A DNA stretch of 14,835 nucleotides from an uncultured Anaerostipes sp. (GCA_900756035.1 CAAEIR010000356.1:1-14835), one strand, 5' to 3'; positions 1-5,654 are shown, numbered from the stretch's first letter. Program-made: numbers and translations. Notes: generated from the sequence alone by a model not told the origin.

Positions 1-1
1 C

Positions 2-478
2 AGTGACTACCGGGCTAACATTTTTGAAATTTCCTATTTGTCCGAACAGCAGATTGCTATGTTTCGAAGTGATTTTCAGATTGTGGCAGATTATTTTGTG
101 CAGGTGAGGAAGAATCAGGGATACAAGGAAAATAAAAAGATCATCCGGCATGTGGACGCAATGTTAAAGTTTTTATCGGTGTTTACGGGGGATCAGGATT
201 ATGAAAAGCTAAAGTTATCAAAAGATCAGGGAGGTATCAATATGTGCGTAGTATTACAGGAAGCAATCGAGCGTGGAAGAAAGCAGGGAATTGAATGTGG
301 AAAAAGAGAAGGAATTGAGTTTGGAATGCGAGAGGGAATTGAACGTGGAAAGAAGCAAGGAAGATCGGATGCAATTTTAGAGATTGCCCGCGGTATGTTA
401 CAAAAAAATATTCCAATAGAAGATATCTGTGAATTGACCGGTCTGACGAAAGAGCAGATAAGAGCTCTTGTAAAATAA
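2..478 (+). CDS. Rpn-family (PD-(D/E)XK) nuclease/putative transposase, C-terminal part, 5' end outside window
   Basis: The frame is open from the first bases of the window, so this is the tail of a longer gene; the TTG at 38 is inside it and is not a start. The stretch reading NIFEISYLSEQQIAMFRSDF followed by IVADYFVQVRKN is typical, from memory, of the region after the nuclease core in clostridial Rpn/transposase_31-like proteins, which promote RecA-independent recombination in enterobacterial relatives. The catalytic PD-(D/E)XK residues would lie upstream and cannot be checked. Residues encoded at 266-361 form four 8-residue G-rich repeats, followed by a small helix-turn-helix-like end (NIPIEDICELTGLTKEQI). 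The gene ends with TAA at 476-478, followed by a likely terminator. Family assignment is fairly secure; whether the whole gene is intact is unknown. Confidence 0.75.
   Translation, partial: SDYRANIFEISYLSEQQIAMFRSDFQIVADYFVQVRKNQGYKENKKIIRHVDAMLKFLSVFTGDQDYEKLKLSKDQGGINMCVVLQEAIERGRKQGIECGKREGIEFGMREGIERGKKQGRSDAILEIARGMLQKNIPIEDICELTGLTKEQIRALVK
266..361 (+). repeat. Four in-frame 24-bp repeats in the Rpn-like gene
   Basis: Four consecutive 8-codon units translate as IERGRKQG, IECGKREG, IEFGMREG and IERGKKQG. The DNA copies share the ggaattga(a/g) core. Such charged G-x3-G repeats are common near the C-terminus of this family, and copy number may vary between strains. Confidence 0.85.
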
Positions 479-531
479 TTTAAGTATAAGCCGTAGGCTG
501 ACAATAAAATATATGGAATAAATTTTTTAGG

Positions 532-580
532 AGAAGTACAAATCTATTTTAGAAAAAAGAGAGGGATTTGTACTTCTTTT
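532..580 (+). terminator. Probable Rho-independent terminator of the Rpn-like gene
   Basis: A perfect stem pairs AGAAGTACAAATC (532-544) with GATTTGTACTTCT (565-577) and is followed by a short T run (577-580). The 20-nt loop is longer than usual, which lowers confidence. It lies between convergent genes. On the minus strand the stem is followed by CCTAAAAAA, so it is a poor terminator for the response regulator gene. Confidence 0.55.
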
Positions 581-588
581 ATCAAAGT

Positions 589-1290
589 TTATCGAGTCAG
601 AGCCATCTCAAAAAATTTCTGGCGAACTTCGGTACGATATTTCTGTGATACCGGAATTCTGTACTGGTCTTGTAAAATAATCAATTCATCATCAAAATTT
701 GTAATGTAATTTAAATTTATTAGAAAACTTCGGTGGCAGCAGATAAAGCTTTGGTCCAGGCGTTCCAAAAGATCTGTTAATTTTTCTGAGGTATAGTATT
801 CACCGGAGATTGAACGAATCTTTGTAGTCCGTAAGGAACGTTCCATATAAACAATACTTTGAAATAGAAGGTAGTGTTGATGCCGATTCCAGGAAATCGT
901 AAGATACTGAAGTTTTTGGTGATTTCGTTTCTGAAGAGCCTTCTCGATTGCCAGTGGAAGGTACTCTTTCATATCTTGCTTGTAGACAAAATACACGTGG
1001 TCGGTTTCATACACATCTTTACAAAACTGAAGATATTGAGTAATAAATATAATCTGTGTGCAAGGATGGAACTGATAAATCTTTTTTGCCAAAAGAATTC
1101 CGGAAGACTTTGGCAGTTCAATATCCATAAGAACAATGTCATAATCAGGAGCGTTCTGGCTGCACAATGCCTCTCTTTGCTCACTGGTATAAAATTGAGC
1201 AATTTCTGCATTTGGGCAGATATCAGAAACTATGTTACTGATTTGCTCAAGGTGTGATTTATTATCTTCGCATATTGCAATATGAATCAT
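589..1290 (-). CDS. LytTR-family response regulator (AgrA/ComE-like)
   Basis: A 233-residue cytoplasmic transcription regulator. Residues 1-120 form a receiver domain: acidic pocket E8/D9, phospho-acceptor D56 in the motif LMDIELP, and the conserved lysine K104. Residues about 128-230 form a LytTR DNA-binding domain, with VYMERSLRTTKI, then CCHRSFLINLNYI, then RIPVSQKY. The length matches AgrA-type regulators. The ATG overlaps the TGA of the upstream kinase by 4 bp (ATGA), so translation is probably coupled and the kinase is its partner. By family, phosphorylation by the kinase would allow binding to promoter direct repeats; the target genes are not visible here. All key residues are present, so this gene looks intact even though the kinase start is damaged. 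Confidence 0.93.
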   Translation of the reverse strand: MIHIAICEDNKSHLEQISNIVSDICPNAEIAQFYTSEQREALCSQNAPDYDIVLMDIELPKSSGILLAKKIYQFHPCTQIIFITQYLQFCKDVYETDHVYFVYKQDMKEYLPLAIEKALQKRNHQKLQYLTISWNRHQHYLLFQSIVYMERSLRTTKIRSISGEYYTSEKLTDLLERLDQSFICCHRSFLINLNYITNFDDELIILQDQYRIPVSQKYRTEVRQKFFEMALTR

Positions 1291-2525
1291 AATTTTTCTT
1301 CCTCTTCTGTAGTAAATTTAGGTAAATACATGGTAATCCTGGAAACAAAAGAATCACCATTATCAGTCCATTGGCATTCCCCGTGATATCGGGTGACAAT
1401 TTCTTCTATAATCGACAGCCCATATCCGTGAATCTGTGCATCCTTTTTCTTAGTAGTCTGATGTTTGAACACTACCTCCGAATTTTTAGAGTTTTCCATC
1501 TGAATTAAGAACAGACTGGCATGATAATTTACTTTTAATTTGATCCGGCCTTCCGGACTGTTTTTTGCCGCGTCAATTCCATTGTCCAGTAAATTGGAAA
1601 ATAAACTGGTAATATCCGTATCCAGGAATCGTTGACTGAAATGATCTGGTAGAATTACTTGAAAGTCGCAGGAAATCTTGCTTTTTTGAGCAATAGATTT
1701 CTTGATTTTTAATAGAGTATTTAGCAGCGAGTCGCGACAAAAGGTTTCTAAGCGGTTCTCGTTTACATATGCAGACAGATTTGAGATGATCTGTGACATT
1801 TTGTCATAATCTCCTTTACTGCCCTGGAGATATGCAAGTTCCGGATTATTGTAGATATATTCCTGGCGATTTTGGATATCCTCATGAAGGCTGTTAAGAC
1901 TTTCTTGTTGCTGCTGTAAGACCAGCAGAGATTTCTCTGTGTGCTCCAGCTCAAAAAGAGTACGGGTCTCTTTCCAGGTGGAAAAGAGACTGTGTATCAG
2001 AGAAAGAGCAGAAAGACAAAACAAAAGATTGAACAAACCAAACAGAGGATTCTGTAATATATTCTTGTTGTATCTTTGAATATATTCCAATGCCCGCTGA
2101 TAGTTTTTCTGTTCGATTAAAAAAGAAAGCGCCAACAGATGGTTTGCAGTATCGTGGTTCCAACGATAAAGATGCTCATATTGAGCATTGGTCTGATGTA
2201 TGTGAGCAATTTCCTGTTCTAATACTTTTAATTGGTATGTCTGCTCAAGATGTTGTCTTTCACAGGATTTTAGCATGTGAAAACCATAGTTTAGCCATAT
2301 GCATATCAAAAAGGAAAATGGTATGCAGAATATAAGGGTAAGAACTATACGTGTTTTTGGAATGACAAACAGATAAAGAATATTAGAGGTCTGCACCGCT
2401 ATAACCAACGGCAGAATCAGAGCAACTGTCAATTTAATATTTGTCATTAAATAGCCGTAATTAAGGAAAAATCTTTTTAGTGGTTTAATGGATACCAGTT
2501 CCCAAAAAATACCAAACATAGCCAT
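1287..2525 (-). CDS. AgrC-like GHKL sensor histidine kinase, N-terminus displaced by frameshift
   Basis: The open frame gives 412 residues. Residues about 28-80 hold hydrophobic membrane segments, then a coiled-coil-like linker (85-118). An H-box RWNHDTANHLLALSFL follows, with probable phospho-acceptor H124. Residues 159-181 are again hydrophobic, followed by a glutamine-rich helix and a second, weaker DHp-like block (LHEDIQNRQEYI, 213-224; GDYDKMSQIISNLSAYV, 238-254). The C-terminal ATP-binding domain is complete: N-box LFSNLLDNGIDAA (308-320), MENSKN (343-348) and G-box HGYGLSIIEEIV (366-377). The ATG at 2525 has no ribosome binding site, only a T-rich run. A good site lies at the ATG at 2684, but that frame stops at 2544-2546. 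I infer that the true gene starts near 2684 and that small indels broke its first ~50 codons. It sits directly upstream of the LytTR regulator gene. Confidence 0.85.
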   Translation of the reverse strand: MAMFGIFWELVSIKPLKRFFLNYGYLMTNIKLTVALILPLVIAVQTSNILYLFVIPKTRIVLTLIFCIPFSFLICIWLNYGFHMLKSCERQHLEQTYQLKVLEQEIAHIHQTNAQYEHLYRWNHDTANHLLALSFLIEQKNYQRALEYIQRYNKNILQNPLFGLFNLLFCLSALSLIHSLFSTWKETRTLFELEHTEKSLLVLQQQQESLNSLHEDIQNRQEYIYNNPELAYLQGSKGDYDKMSQIISNLSAYVNENRLETFCRDSLLNTLLKIKKSIAQKSKISCDFQVILPDHFSQRFLDTDITSLFSNLLDNGIDAAKNSPEGRIKLKVNYHASLFLIQMENSKNSEVVFKHQTTKKKDAQIHGYGLSIIEEIVTRYHGECQWTDNGDSFVSRITMYLPKFTTEEEEKL

Positions 2526-2684
2526 AAAAAAATAGAGAAATAATTATTGGCAATTAGGGAGTAGGCATTGACGATGTTTGATGATGGAAAAAACAAAGTA
2601 ATAAAGGTTACGACAACACCACATAAAATATGATAAAAAAATATAAAAATAGTGTGTAATAGTTGCAGGTATATAATAATCCAT
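2526..2684 (-). pseudogene. Displaced 5' end of the sensor kinase gene (out of frame)
   Basis: ATG at 2684-2682 follows AGAGAGG at 7-nt spacing. Its own frame begins MDYYIPATITHYFYIFL but meets TAA at 2546-2544. The +1 frame, without an ATG, reads as a convincing membrane helix followed by a polar loop (ILCGVVVTFITLFF, PSSNIVNAYSLIANNYFSIF) right up to the A7 tract at 2525-2531. There, one extra T on the coding strand would join it to the kinase frame (FSIFFMAMFGIFW). A second A7 tract at 2635-2641 is where one T fewer would join the ATG frame to the helix. With both corrections the protein would be about 465 residues. Sequencing error, real inactivation and phase variation all remain possible. 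Confidence 0.6.
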
Positions 2685-2720
2685 GAATAGGCCTCTCTTT
2701 TGTAAATTCGTTATATTATA
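2684..2720 (-). promoter_or_regulatory. -10 element and ribosome binding site for the two-component operon
   Basis: On the minus strand TATAAT lies at 2720-2715, giving a start near 2708 and a ~24-nt leader. This is followed by AGAGAGG at 2698-2692 and ATG at 2684. No -35 resembling TTGACA is found at 16-18 bp (the position reads CCCGGC), so an activator may be needed. The ribosome binding site supports 2684, not 2525, as the original start. Confidence 0.4.
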
Positions 2721-2846
2721 TTAGGATTTAGCATTTTGCCGGGAAGGTCTCTCAAACAAAATAAGCAATTATAATTATACATTAAATAATTGAATAGGAC
2801 GATAGTAAATATTACATATATAGGATTATTTATTCCGCGAAGGAAA
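2721..2846. other. AT-rich spacer without a supported gene
   Basis: Between the two-component operon and the HAD terminator I see only AT-rich DNA and very short frames without ribosome binding sites. No AgrB-like or AgrD-like reading frame is present on either strand. Confidence 0.6.
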
Positions 2847-2877
2847 GAAAAAACGGATTGATCCTTAAATCAATCCG
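2847..2877 (-). terminator. Rho-independent terminator of the cyclophilin-HAD operon
   Basis: On the minus strand CGGATTGAT (2877-2869) pairs perfectly with ATCAATCCG (2862-2854) around a 6-nt loop, followed by TTTTTT (2853-2848). The HAD stop codon (2867-2865) lies in the loop, so coding sequence and terminator overlap. Confidence 0.88.
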
Positions 2878-3668
2878 TAGTGTTTTAGCCCCAGATAGAG
2901 ACCGTCATTATCAATATGTTCTGTGATATAATCGGCATGTTCTTTCAATTCATCACAGGCATTTCCCATGGCAATGCTATGTCCTGCTTTTTGAAACATT
3001 GAAATATCGTTATTGCTGTCACCGAAAGCATAACAGTCTTCCGGAGTTTTTTTCATATAATCCGCGATAAATAAAAGGGCGGTTCCTTTGTCGTGATCTT
3101 TCAATAAGATTTCGTACTGGGTATCATCAATTCGCACATAATCCATGATGTCTGCCATTGAATCAAGGTCTTTGATAAATCCTTTCATATCACTTCCGGC
3201 TCCGGCAAAGACAATTAATTTGTCACATTCTTCTGCATGGTCCCATGAGAATTCATGAGGCATATAAGGAGCCAGATCAAATGCCTGAATCATGAATCCG
3301 TAATGCGGGTGAAAGTTCACATCATGGTTACGGAAATAGGAAGCTTTTGCTCCCTCGAGGGTTCCGTAAATACCATGTTGTTCACAGGATTTCATGATCT
3401 GGTGCATGACAGGTTTCGGAACTGTCCGATGATAAACAGTCTGTCCATCTATGACAAGATGAATTCCGTTGCAGCAGAGCAGACCGTCCAGTCCAAGATC
3501 CAGAATTTCTTTTTCAAAATATACAAAAGGCCGTCCGGTATTAATAAAGACTTTATGGCCGTTTTTTTGTGCCTGATGCAGTGCCTGAGCAGCGGAGAGA
3601 GGGACACATCTCTGATTCTTACTGTACAGAGTATCATCGACATCGACAAAAATTAATTTTTCACTCAT
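2865..3668 (-). CDS. HAD-superfamily hydrolase, Cof-type sugar/nucleotide phosphatase
   Basis: A 267-residue cytoplasmic phosphatase of the HAD IIB (Cof) type. Motif I is FVDVDDTLY, with nucleophile D9 and acid/base D11. Motif II is INTGRP (T44), motif III is the lysine in DHDKGTALL (K194), and motif IV is FGDSNNDISMF (D217, D221). The cap domain lies between roughly residues 85 and 185, as in IIB enzymes. Family members dephosphorylate sugar phosphates, flavin or pyridoxal phosphates; the substrate here cannot be predicted. It begins 24 bp after the cyclophilin stop, so the two are probably co-transcribed. The ribosome binding site is weak (GTGAGTGG about 10 nt upstream), which suggests modest expression. 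The gene ends inside its own terminator hairpin and looks intact. Confidence 0.92.
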   Translation of the reverse strand: MSEKLIFVDVDDTLYSKNQRCVPLSAAQALHQAQKNGHKVFINTGRPFVYFEKEILDLGLDGLLCCNGIHLVIDGQTVYHRTVPKPVMHQIMKSCEQHGIYGTLEGAKASYFRNHDVNFHPHYGFMIQAFDLAPYMPHEFSWDHAEECDKLIVFAGAGSDMKGFIKDLDSMADIMDYVRIDDTQYEILLKDHDKGTALLFIADYMKKTPEDCYAFGDSNNDISMFQKAGHSIAMGNACDELKEHADYITEHIDNDGLYLGLKHYGLI

Positions 3669-3692
3669 AGGCTTTGTCCACTCACTAAAAAA

Positions 3693-4178
3693 TTATTCTT
3701 CTACAGTCACTGTTTTCATTACCTGAGGTTCTAATGGTTTATCAGAGTAATCTGTTGCAATCTCGGCAATCTTGTTGACAACATCCATTCCATCGATAAT
3801 CTTTCCGAAAGCAGCATATTGTCCGTCAAGATGCGGGGATGTCTTATGCATAATAAAGAACTGAGATCCGGCAGAATCCGGCATCATAGAGCGTGCCATA
3901 GAGAGAACACCCGGAGTGTGTTTTAAATTATTTGTCACGCCGTTTCCGCTAAACTCACCTTTAATTGTATGTCCCGGACCGCCGGTTCCATTTCCCAGAG
4001 GACATCCGCCCTGAATCATAAATCCTGCGATAACACGGTGGAATGTCAGTCCGTCATAGAATCCGTCTTTTACAAGATTTACAAAGTTTTCAACAGTAAT
4101 CGGAGCGATCTCCGGATATAATTCTGCTTTCATTACGTCGCCATTTTCCATGGTAATTGTTACAATTGGATTTGCCAT
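3693..4178 (-). CDS. Cyclophilin-type peptidyl-prolyl cis-trans isomerase
   Basis: A 161-residue single-domain cyclophilin that catalyses cis-trans isomerisation of X-Pro bonds during folding. There is no signal peptide, so it is cytoplasmic. The signature FHRVIAGFMIQGGCP spans about 46-60, with catalytic R48, F53 and Q56 equivalent to human CypA R55, F60 and Q63. The second half carries AGSQFFIMHKTSPHLDGQYA and then AFGKIIDGMDVV. The tryptophan of human CypA (W121) is replaced by histidine (H116), a common bacterial variant linked to weaker cyclosporin binding. Length is normal. AAAGGA lies about 12 nt upstream of the ATG. It is the first gene of a two-gene operon with the HAD phosphatase and is divergent from mltG. 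Confidence 0.95.
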   Translation of the reverse strand: MANPIVTITMENGDVMKAELYPEIAPITVENFVNLVKDGFYDGLTFHRVIAGFMIQGGCPLGNGTGGPGHTIKGEFSGNGVTNNLKHTPGVLSMARSMMPDSAGSQFFIMHKTSPHLDGQYAAFGKIIDGMDVVNKIAEIATDYSDKPLEPQVMKTVTVEE

Positions 4179-4210
4179 AATATAAAATATTCCTTTCTAA
4201 ATTCAAGCAG

Positions 4211-4257
4211 CAAAGTGATTGTAAATGTCTGCTTTACTTTCCTGTTACATCACTTTG
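4211..4257 (-). promoter_or_regulatory. Inverted repeat/hairpin at the start of the cyclophilin transcript
   Basis: CAAAGTGATGTAA (4257-4245, minus strand) pairs with TTACAATCACTTTG (4224-4211) with one bulged A, giving a 13-bp stem. It begins one base after the -10 element and lies almost wholly inside the predicted leader. It could be an operator or a 5' mRNA-stabilising hairpin. No T run follows, so it is not a terminator. Confidence 0.5.
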
Positions 4258-4286
4258 ATTATAATAGAAAGTATTTGAAAAGTACA
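4258..4286 (-). promoter_or_regulatory. Probable promoter of the cyclophilin operon
   Basis: On the minus strand TGTACT (4286-4281), a 17-bp spacer and TATAAT (4263-4258) form a promoter with a perfect -10 and a weak -35. The start would be near 4251, giving a leader of about 70 nt. Confidence 0.5.
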
Positions 4287-4350
4287 GAACAAGCTCTCAT
4301 ACAAAAGTTACAAAAGCGTTAAGATTATGAACAAAAATTAATAAAAGGGA

Positions 4351-4378
4351 TGTACTTTCTGAAAAATGCGAGTATAAT
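4351..4378 (+). promoter_or_regulatory. Probable promoter of mltG
   Basis: TGTACT (4351-4356), 16 bp, then TATAAT (4373-4378). The -10 is perfect and the -35 is weak. The start would be about 4385. The -35 region shares TGTACTTT with the divergent cyclophilin promoter. Confidence 0.5.
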
Positions 4379-4384
4379 AACATG

Positions 4385-4446
4385 ATACCAGGGTCAAAAG
4401 GTTCCGGGAGTGTTGCGTTTGCACAGAAGGCATCGGATCCTGGTAT
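4385..4446 (+). other. Predicted 5'-terminal stem-loop in the mltG leader
   Basis: ATACCAGGGTC (4385-4395) pairs with GATCCTGGTAT (4436-4446), 11 bp with one G-U pair, starting at the predicted transcript 5' end. A small inner hairpin TGTTGC-GTTT-GCACA (4411-4425) sits in the loop. An alternative pairing GGTTCCG (4400-4406) with CGGATCC (4434-4440), with one mismatch, competes with the outer stem. I do not recognise a known riboswitch class. Confidence 0.45.
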
Positions 4447-4482
4447 TAAACAAAGGAAGAAAAACGAAATTTGGAGGAAATC

Positions 4483-5394
4483 ATGGATTTATATTTAGAT
4501 TATGACAACCATTCCAGGCGCAGGAAGCAGAGACGGCGCCGTAGAAACCAAAGGTCCAGAAAGCCGTTGTTCTTTGGGATTTTTGTGCTGTTGGTTGTAT
4601 TGATTGCCGGGGGCATTTATTTTGGACGAAGATATGTGGCTTATCGGCAGGAGCAGGCAGAGAAAGCAAGAAAACTTGCAGAGGCAAAGAAAACAGTGAC
4701 AGTGATGTTTCCGGAAGGATATTCTATTGATATGATGGCAAAACGTCTGGAGGAGCAGAAGGTGTTTACTGCAAAAGAGTTTCTTGCGGCAGTGAAGGCA
4801 GTAGATCAATATGAAAACAGCTGGATCAAAGAGATCCCGGTAAAAAAAGGAATGAAATATCAGCTGGAGGGTTATTTGTATCCGGATACGTATAATATCT
4901 ACAAAAGCTCCGAGCCGAAAGAGCTTATTCAGAAAATGTTGGATAATTTTGAAACAAAATATAATGAAGTAAAAAAAGGATATAAGGGCAAGCGTTCCAT
5001 GCAGGAACTTATAACAATGGCTTCTATGATTGAGCGAGAAGCAAAGGTGGAAAAGGAACGTCCAAAGATTGCAGGGGTTATTGAAAATCGTCTGGCAAAA
5101 AAAATGAAGCTTCAAATTGATCCGACGGTACTTTATACAACAACAGATGGACTATACGATGCAAAAAAAGTCTATTATAAGGATTTGAAAACCAAATCTC
5201 CATACAATACGTATGTAAATCAGGGTCTGCCGCTGGGACCGATCTGCAATCCTGCTATGAGTGCGGTGAGTGCGGCAATGCATCCGACAAAACATGAATA
5301 TTTATATTATCGGACAGATAATACAGAGAAAGGAACCCATGTATTTACGAAGACTTTTAACGAACATAAGAGCGCAGGAGAGAAGAAGCAGTAA
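4483..5394 (+). CDS. mltG: Endolytic murein transglycosylase MltG (YceG-like)
   Basis: A 303-residue, single-pass inner-membrane enzyme that cleaves nascent glycan strands and so limits peptidoglycan chain length. The N-terminus is very basic (HSRRRKQRRRRRNQRSRKP), followed by one membrane helix at about 29-47. The extracellular part carries a LysM-like region (VTVMFPEGYSIDMMAKRL, about 72-89) and the YceG catalytic domain. The latter shows LEGYLYPDTY, ASMIEREA with catalytic Glu at about residue 184, LQIDPTVLY, and the block SPYNTYVNQGLPLGPICNPA. Length is slightly below the E. coli protein (340). The start is ATG 4483 because GGAGG at 4473-4477 lies 5 nt before it; a TTG at 4471 overlaps that site and is not used. 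It stands alone, with no strong terminator after it. Confidence 0.95.
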   Translation: MDLYLDYDNHSRRRKQRRRRRNQRSRKPLFFGIFVLLVVLIAGGIYFGRRYVAYRQEQAEKARKLAEAKKTVTVMFPEGYSIDMMAKRLEEQKVFTAKEFLAAVKAVDQYENSWIKEIPVKKGMKYQLEGYLYPDTYNIYKSSEPKELIQKMLDNFETKYNEVKKGYKGKRSMQELITMASMIEREAKVEKERPKIAGVIENRLAKKMKLQIDPTVLYTTTDGLYDAKKVYYKDLKTKSPYNTYVNQGLPLGPICNPAMSAVSAAMHPTKHEYLYYRTDNTEKGTHVFTKTFNEHKSAGEKKQ

Positions 5395-5423
5395 AAACAC
5401 TGTTTTGTGGGAGTCGTAAGAGA

Positions 5424-5441
5424 TTGTTATTTTTATAACGT
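5424..5441. promoter_or_regulatory. Weak Rex-like palindrome upstream of nifJ
   Basis: TTGTTAT-TTTT-ATAACGT resembles the clostridial Rex (NADH/NAD+ sensor) site TTGTTAA-N4-TTAACAA, matching 10 of 14 defined positions. It lies about 35 bp upstream of the candidate -35, an unusual place for a repressor site. Listed as a weak candidate only. Confidence 0.2.
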
Positions 5442-5475
5442 ATTAAAAAAAATACCGAAAAATCTTCAAAATACC

Positions 5476-5504
5476 TTTAAAAATTTGTGCAAGTATTGTA
5501 GAAT
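5476..5504 (+). promoter_or_regulatory. Candidate promoter of nifJ
   Basis: TTTAAA (5476-5481), a 17-bp spacer and TAGAAT (5499-5504). The -10 is good and the -35 is poor. The start would be near 5511, giving a leader of about 145 nt before the oxidoreductase ATG. Confidence 0.35.
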
Positions 5505-5533
5505 AAAGCTGTATGCGGAAAGTATACAGCTTT
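5505..5533. promoter_or_regulatory. Perfect 10-bp inverted repeat straddling the nifJ transcription start
   Basis: AAAGCTGTAT (5505-5514) is an exact inverted copy of ATACAGCTTT (5524-5533), with a 9-bp spacer. It begins right after the candidate -10 and covers about -6 to +23. That placement fits an operator. It could also act as a weak terminator (GTTTATGTTTT follows) for transcription coming from mltG. Confidence 0.5.
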
Positions 5534-5611
5534 GTTTATGTTTTAAGCAGCTTGTGAAAGAGTTGTAGTGATATTTCCCGTGCCGTGATAGCGGGTGGGA
5601 GAATAACAAAT

Positions 5612-5640
5612 GTATGATGTGAATCATACGGGATTTTTTA
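5612..5640 (+). promoter_or_regulatory. Hairpin plus T run just before the nifJ ribosome binding site
   Basis: GTATGAT (5612-5618) and ATCATAC (5623-5629) form a perfect 7-bp stem with a GTGA tetraloop. GGG and then ATTTTTTA (5633-5640) follow, directly adjoining AGGAGG (5640-5645). The arrangement resembles an attenuator but the stem is AT-rich and weak. Confidence 0.35.
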
Positions 5641-5654
5641 GGAGGAAGAGAAAC

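Noticed and set aside
532..580. Bidirectional terminator serving the response regulator too
   Set aside because: On the minus strand the stem is followed by CCTAAAAAA, not a T run.
2544..2684. 46-codon minus-strand reading frame with a good ribosome binding site, as a possible signal pre-peptide for the kinase
   Set aside because: It lacks the acidic C-terminal tail and the small Cys-containing core typical of AgrD, and its position is better explained as the broken 5' end of the kinase gene.
2711..2782. 23-residue minus-strand reading frame upstream of the kinase
   Set aside because: No ribosome binding site, and it runs over the likely -10 element.
4471..4482. TTG start for mltG four codons upstream
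   Set aside because: It lies in the GGAGG ribosome binding site that serves ATG 4483.
4495..5115. 206-codon frame antisense to mltG
   Set aside because: No domain, no ribosome binding site; it is the mirror of a conserved coding gene.
5552..5558. TTGTGAA as a Rex site
   Set aside because: Only one half-site; the second half does not match.
5610..5654. Upstream in-frame ATG for nifJ
   Set aside because: It precedes the leader hairpin, has no ribosome binding site, and the family N-terminus (MARKMKTMDGN) starts at 5655.
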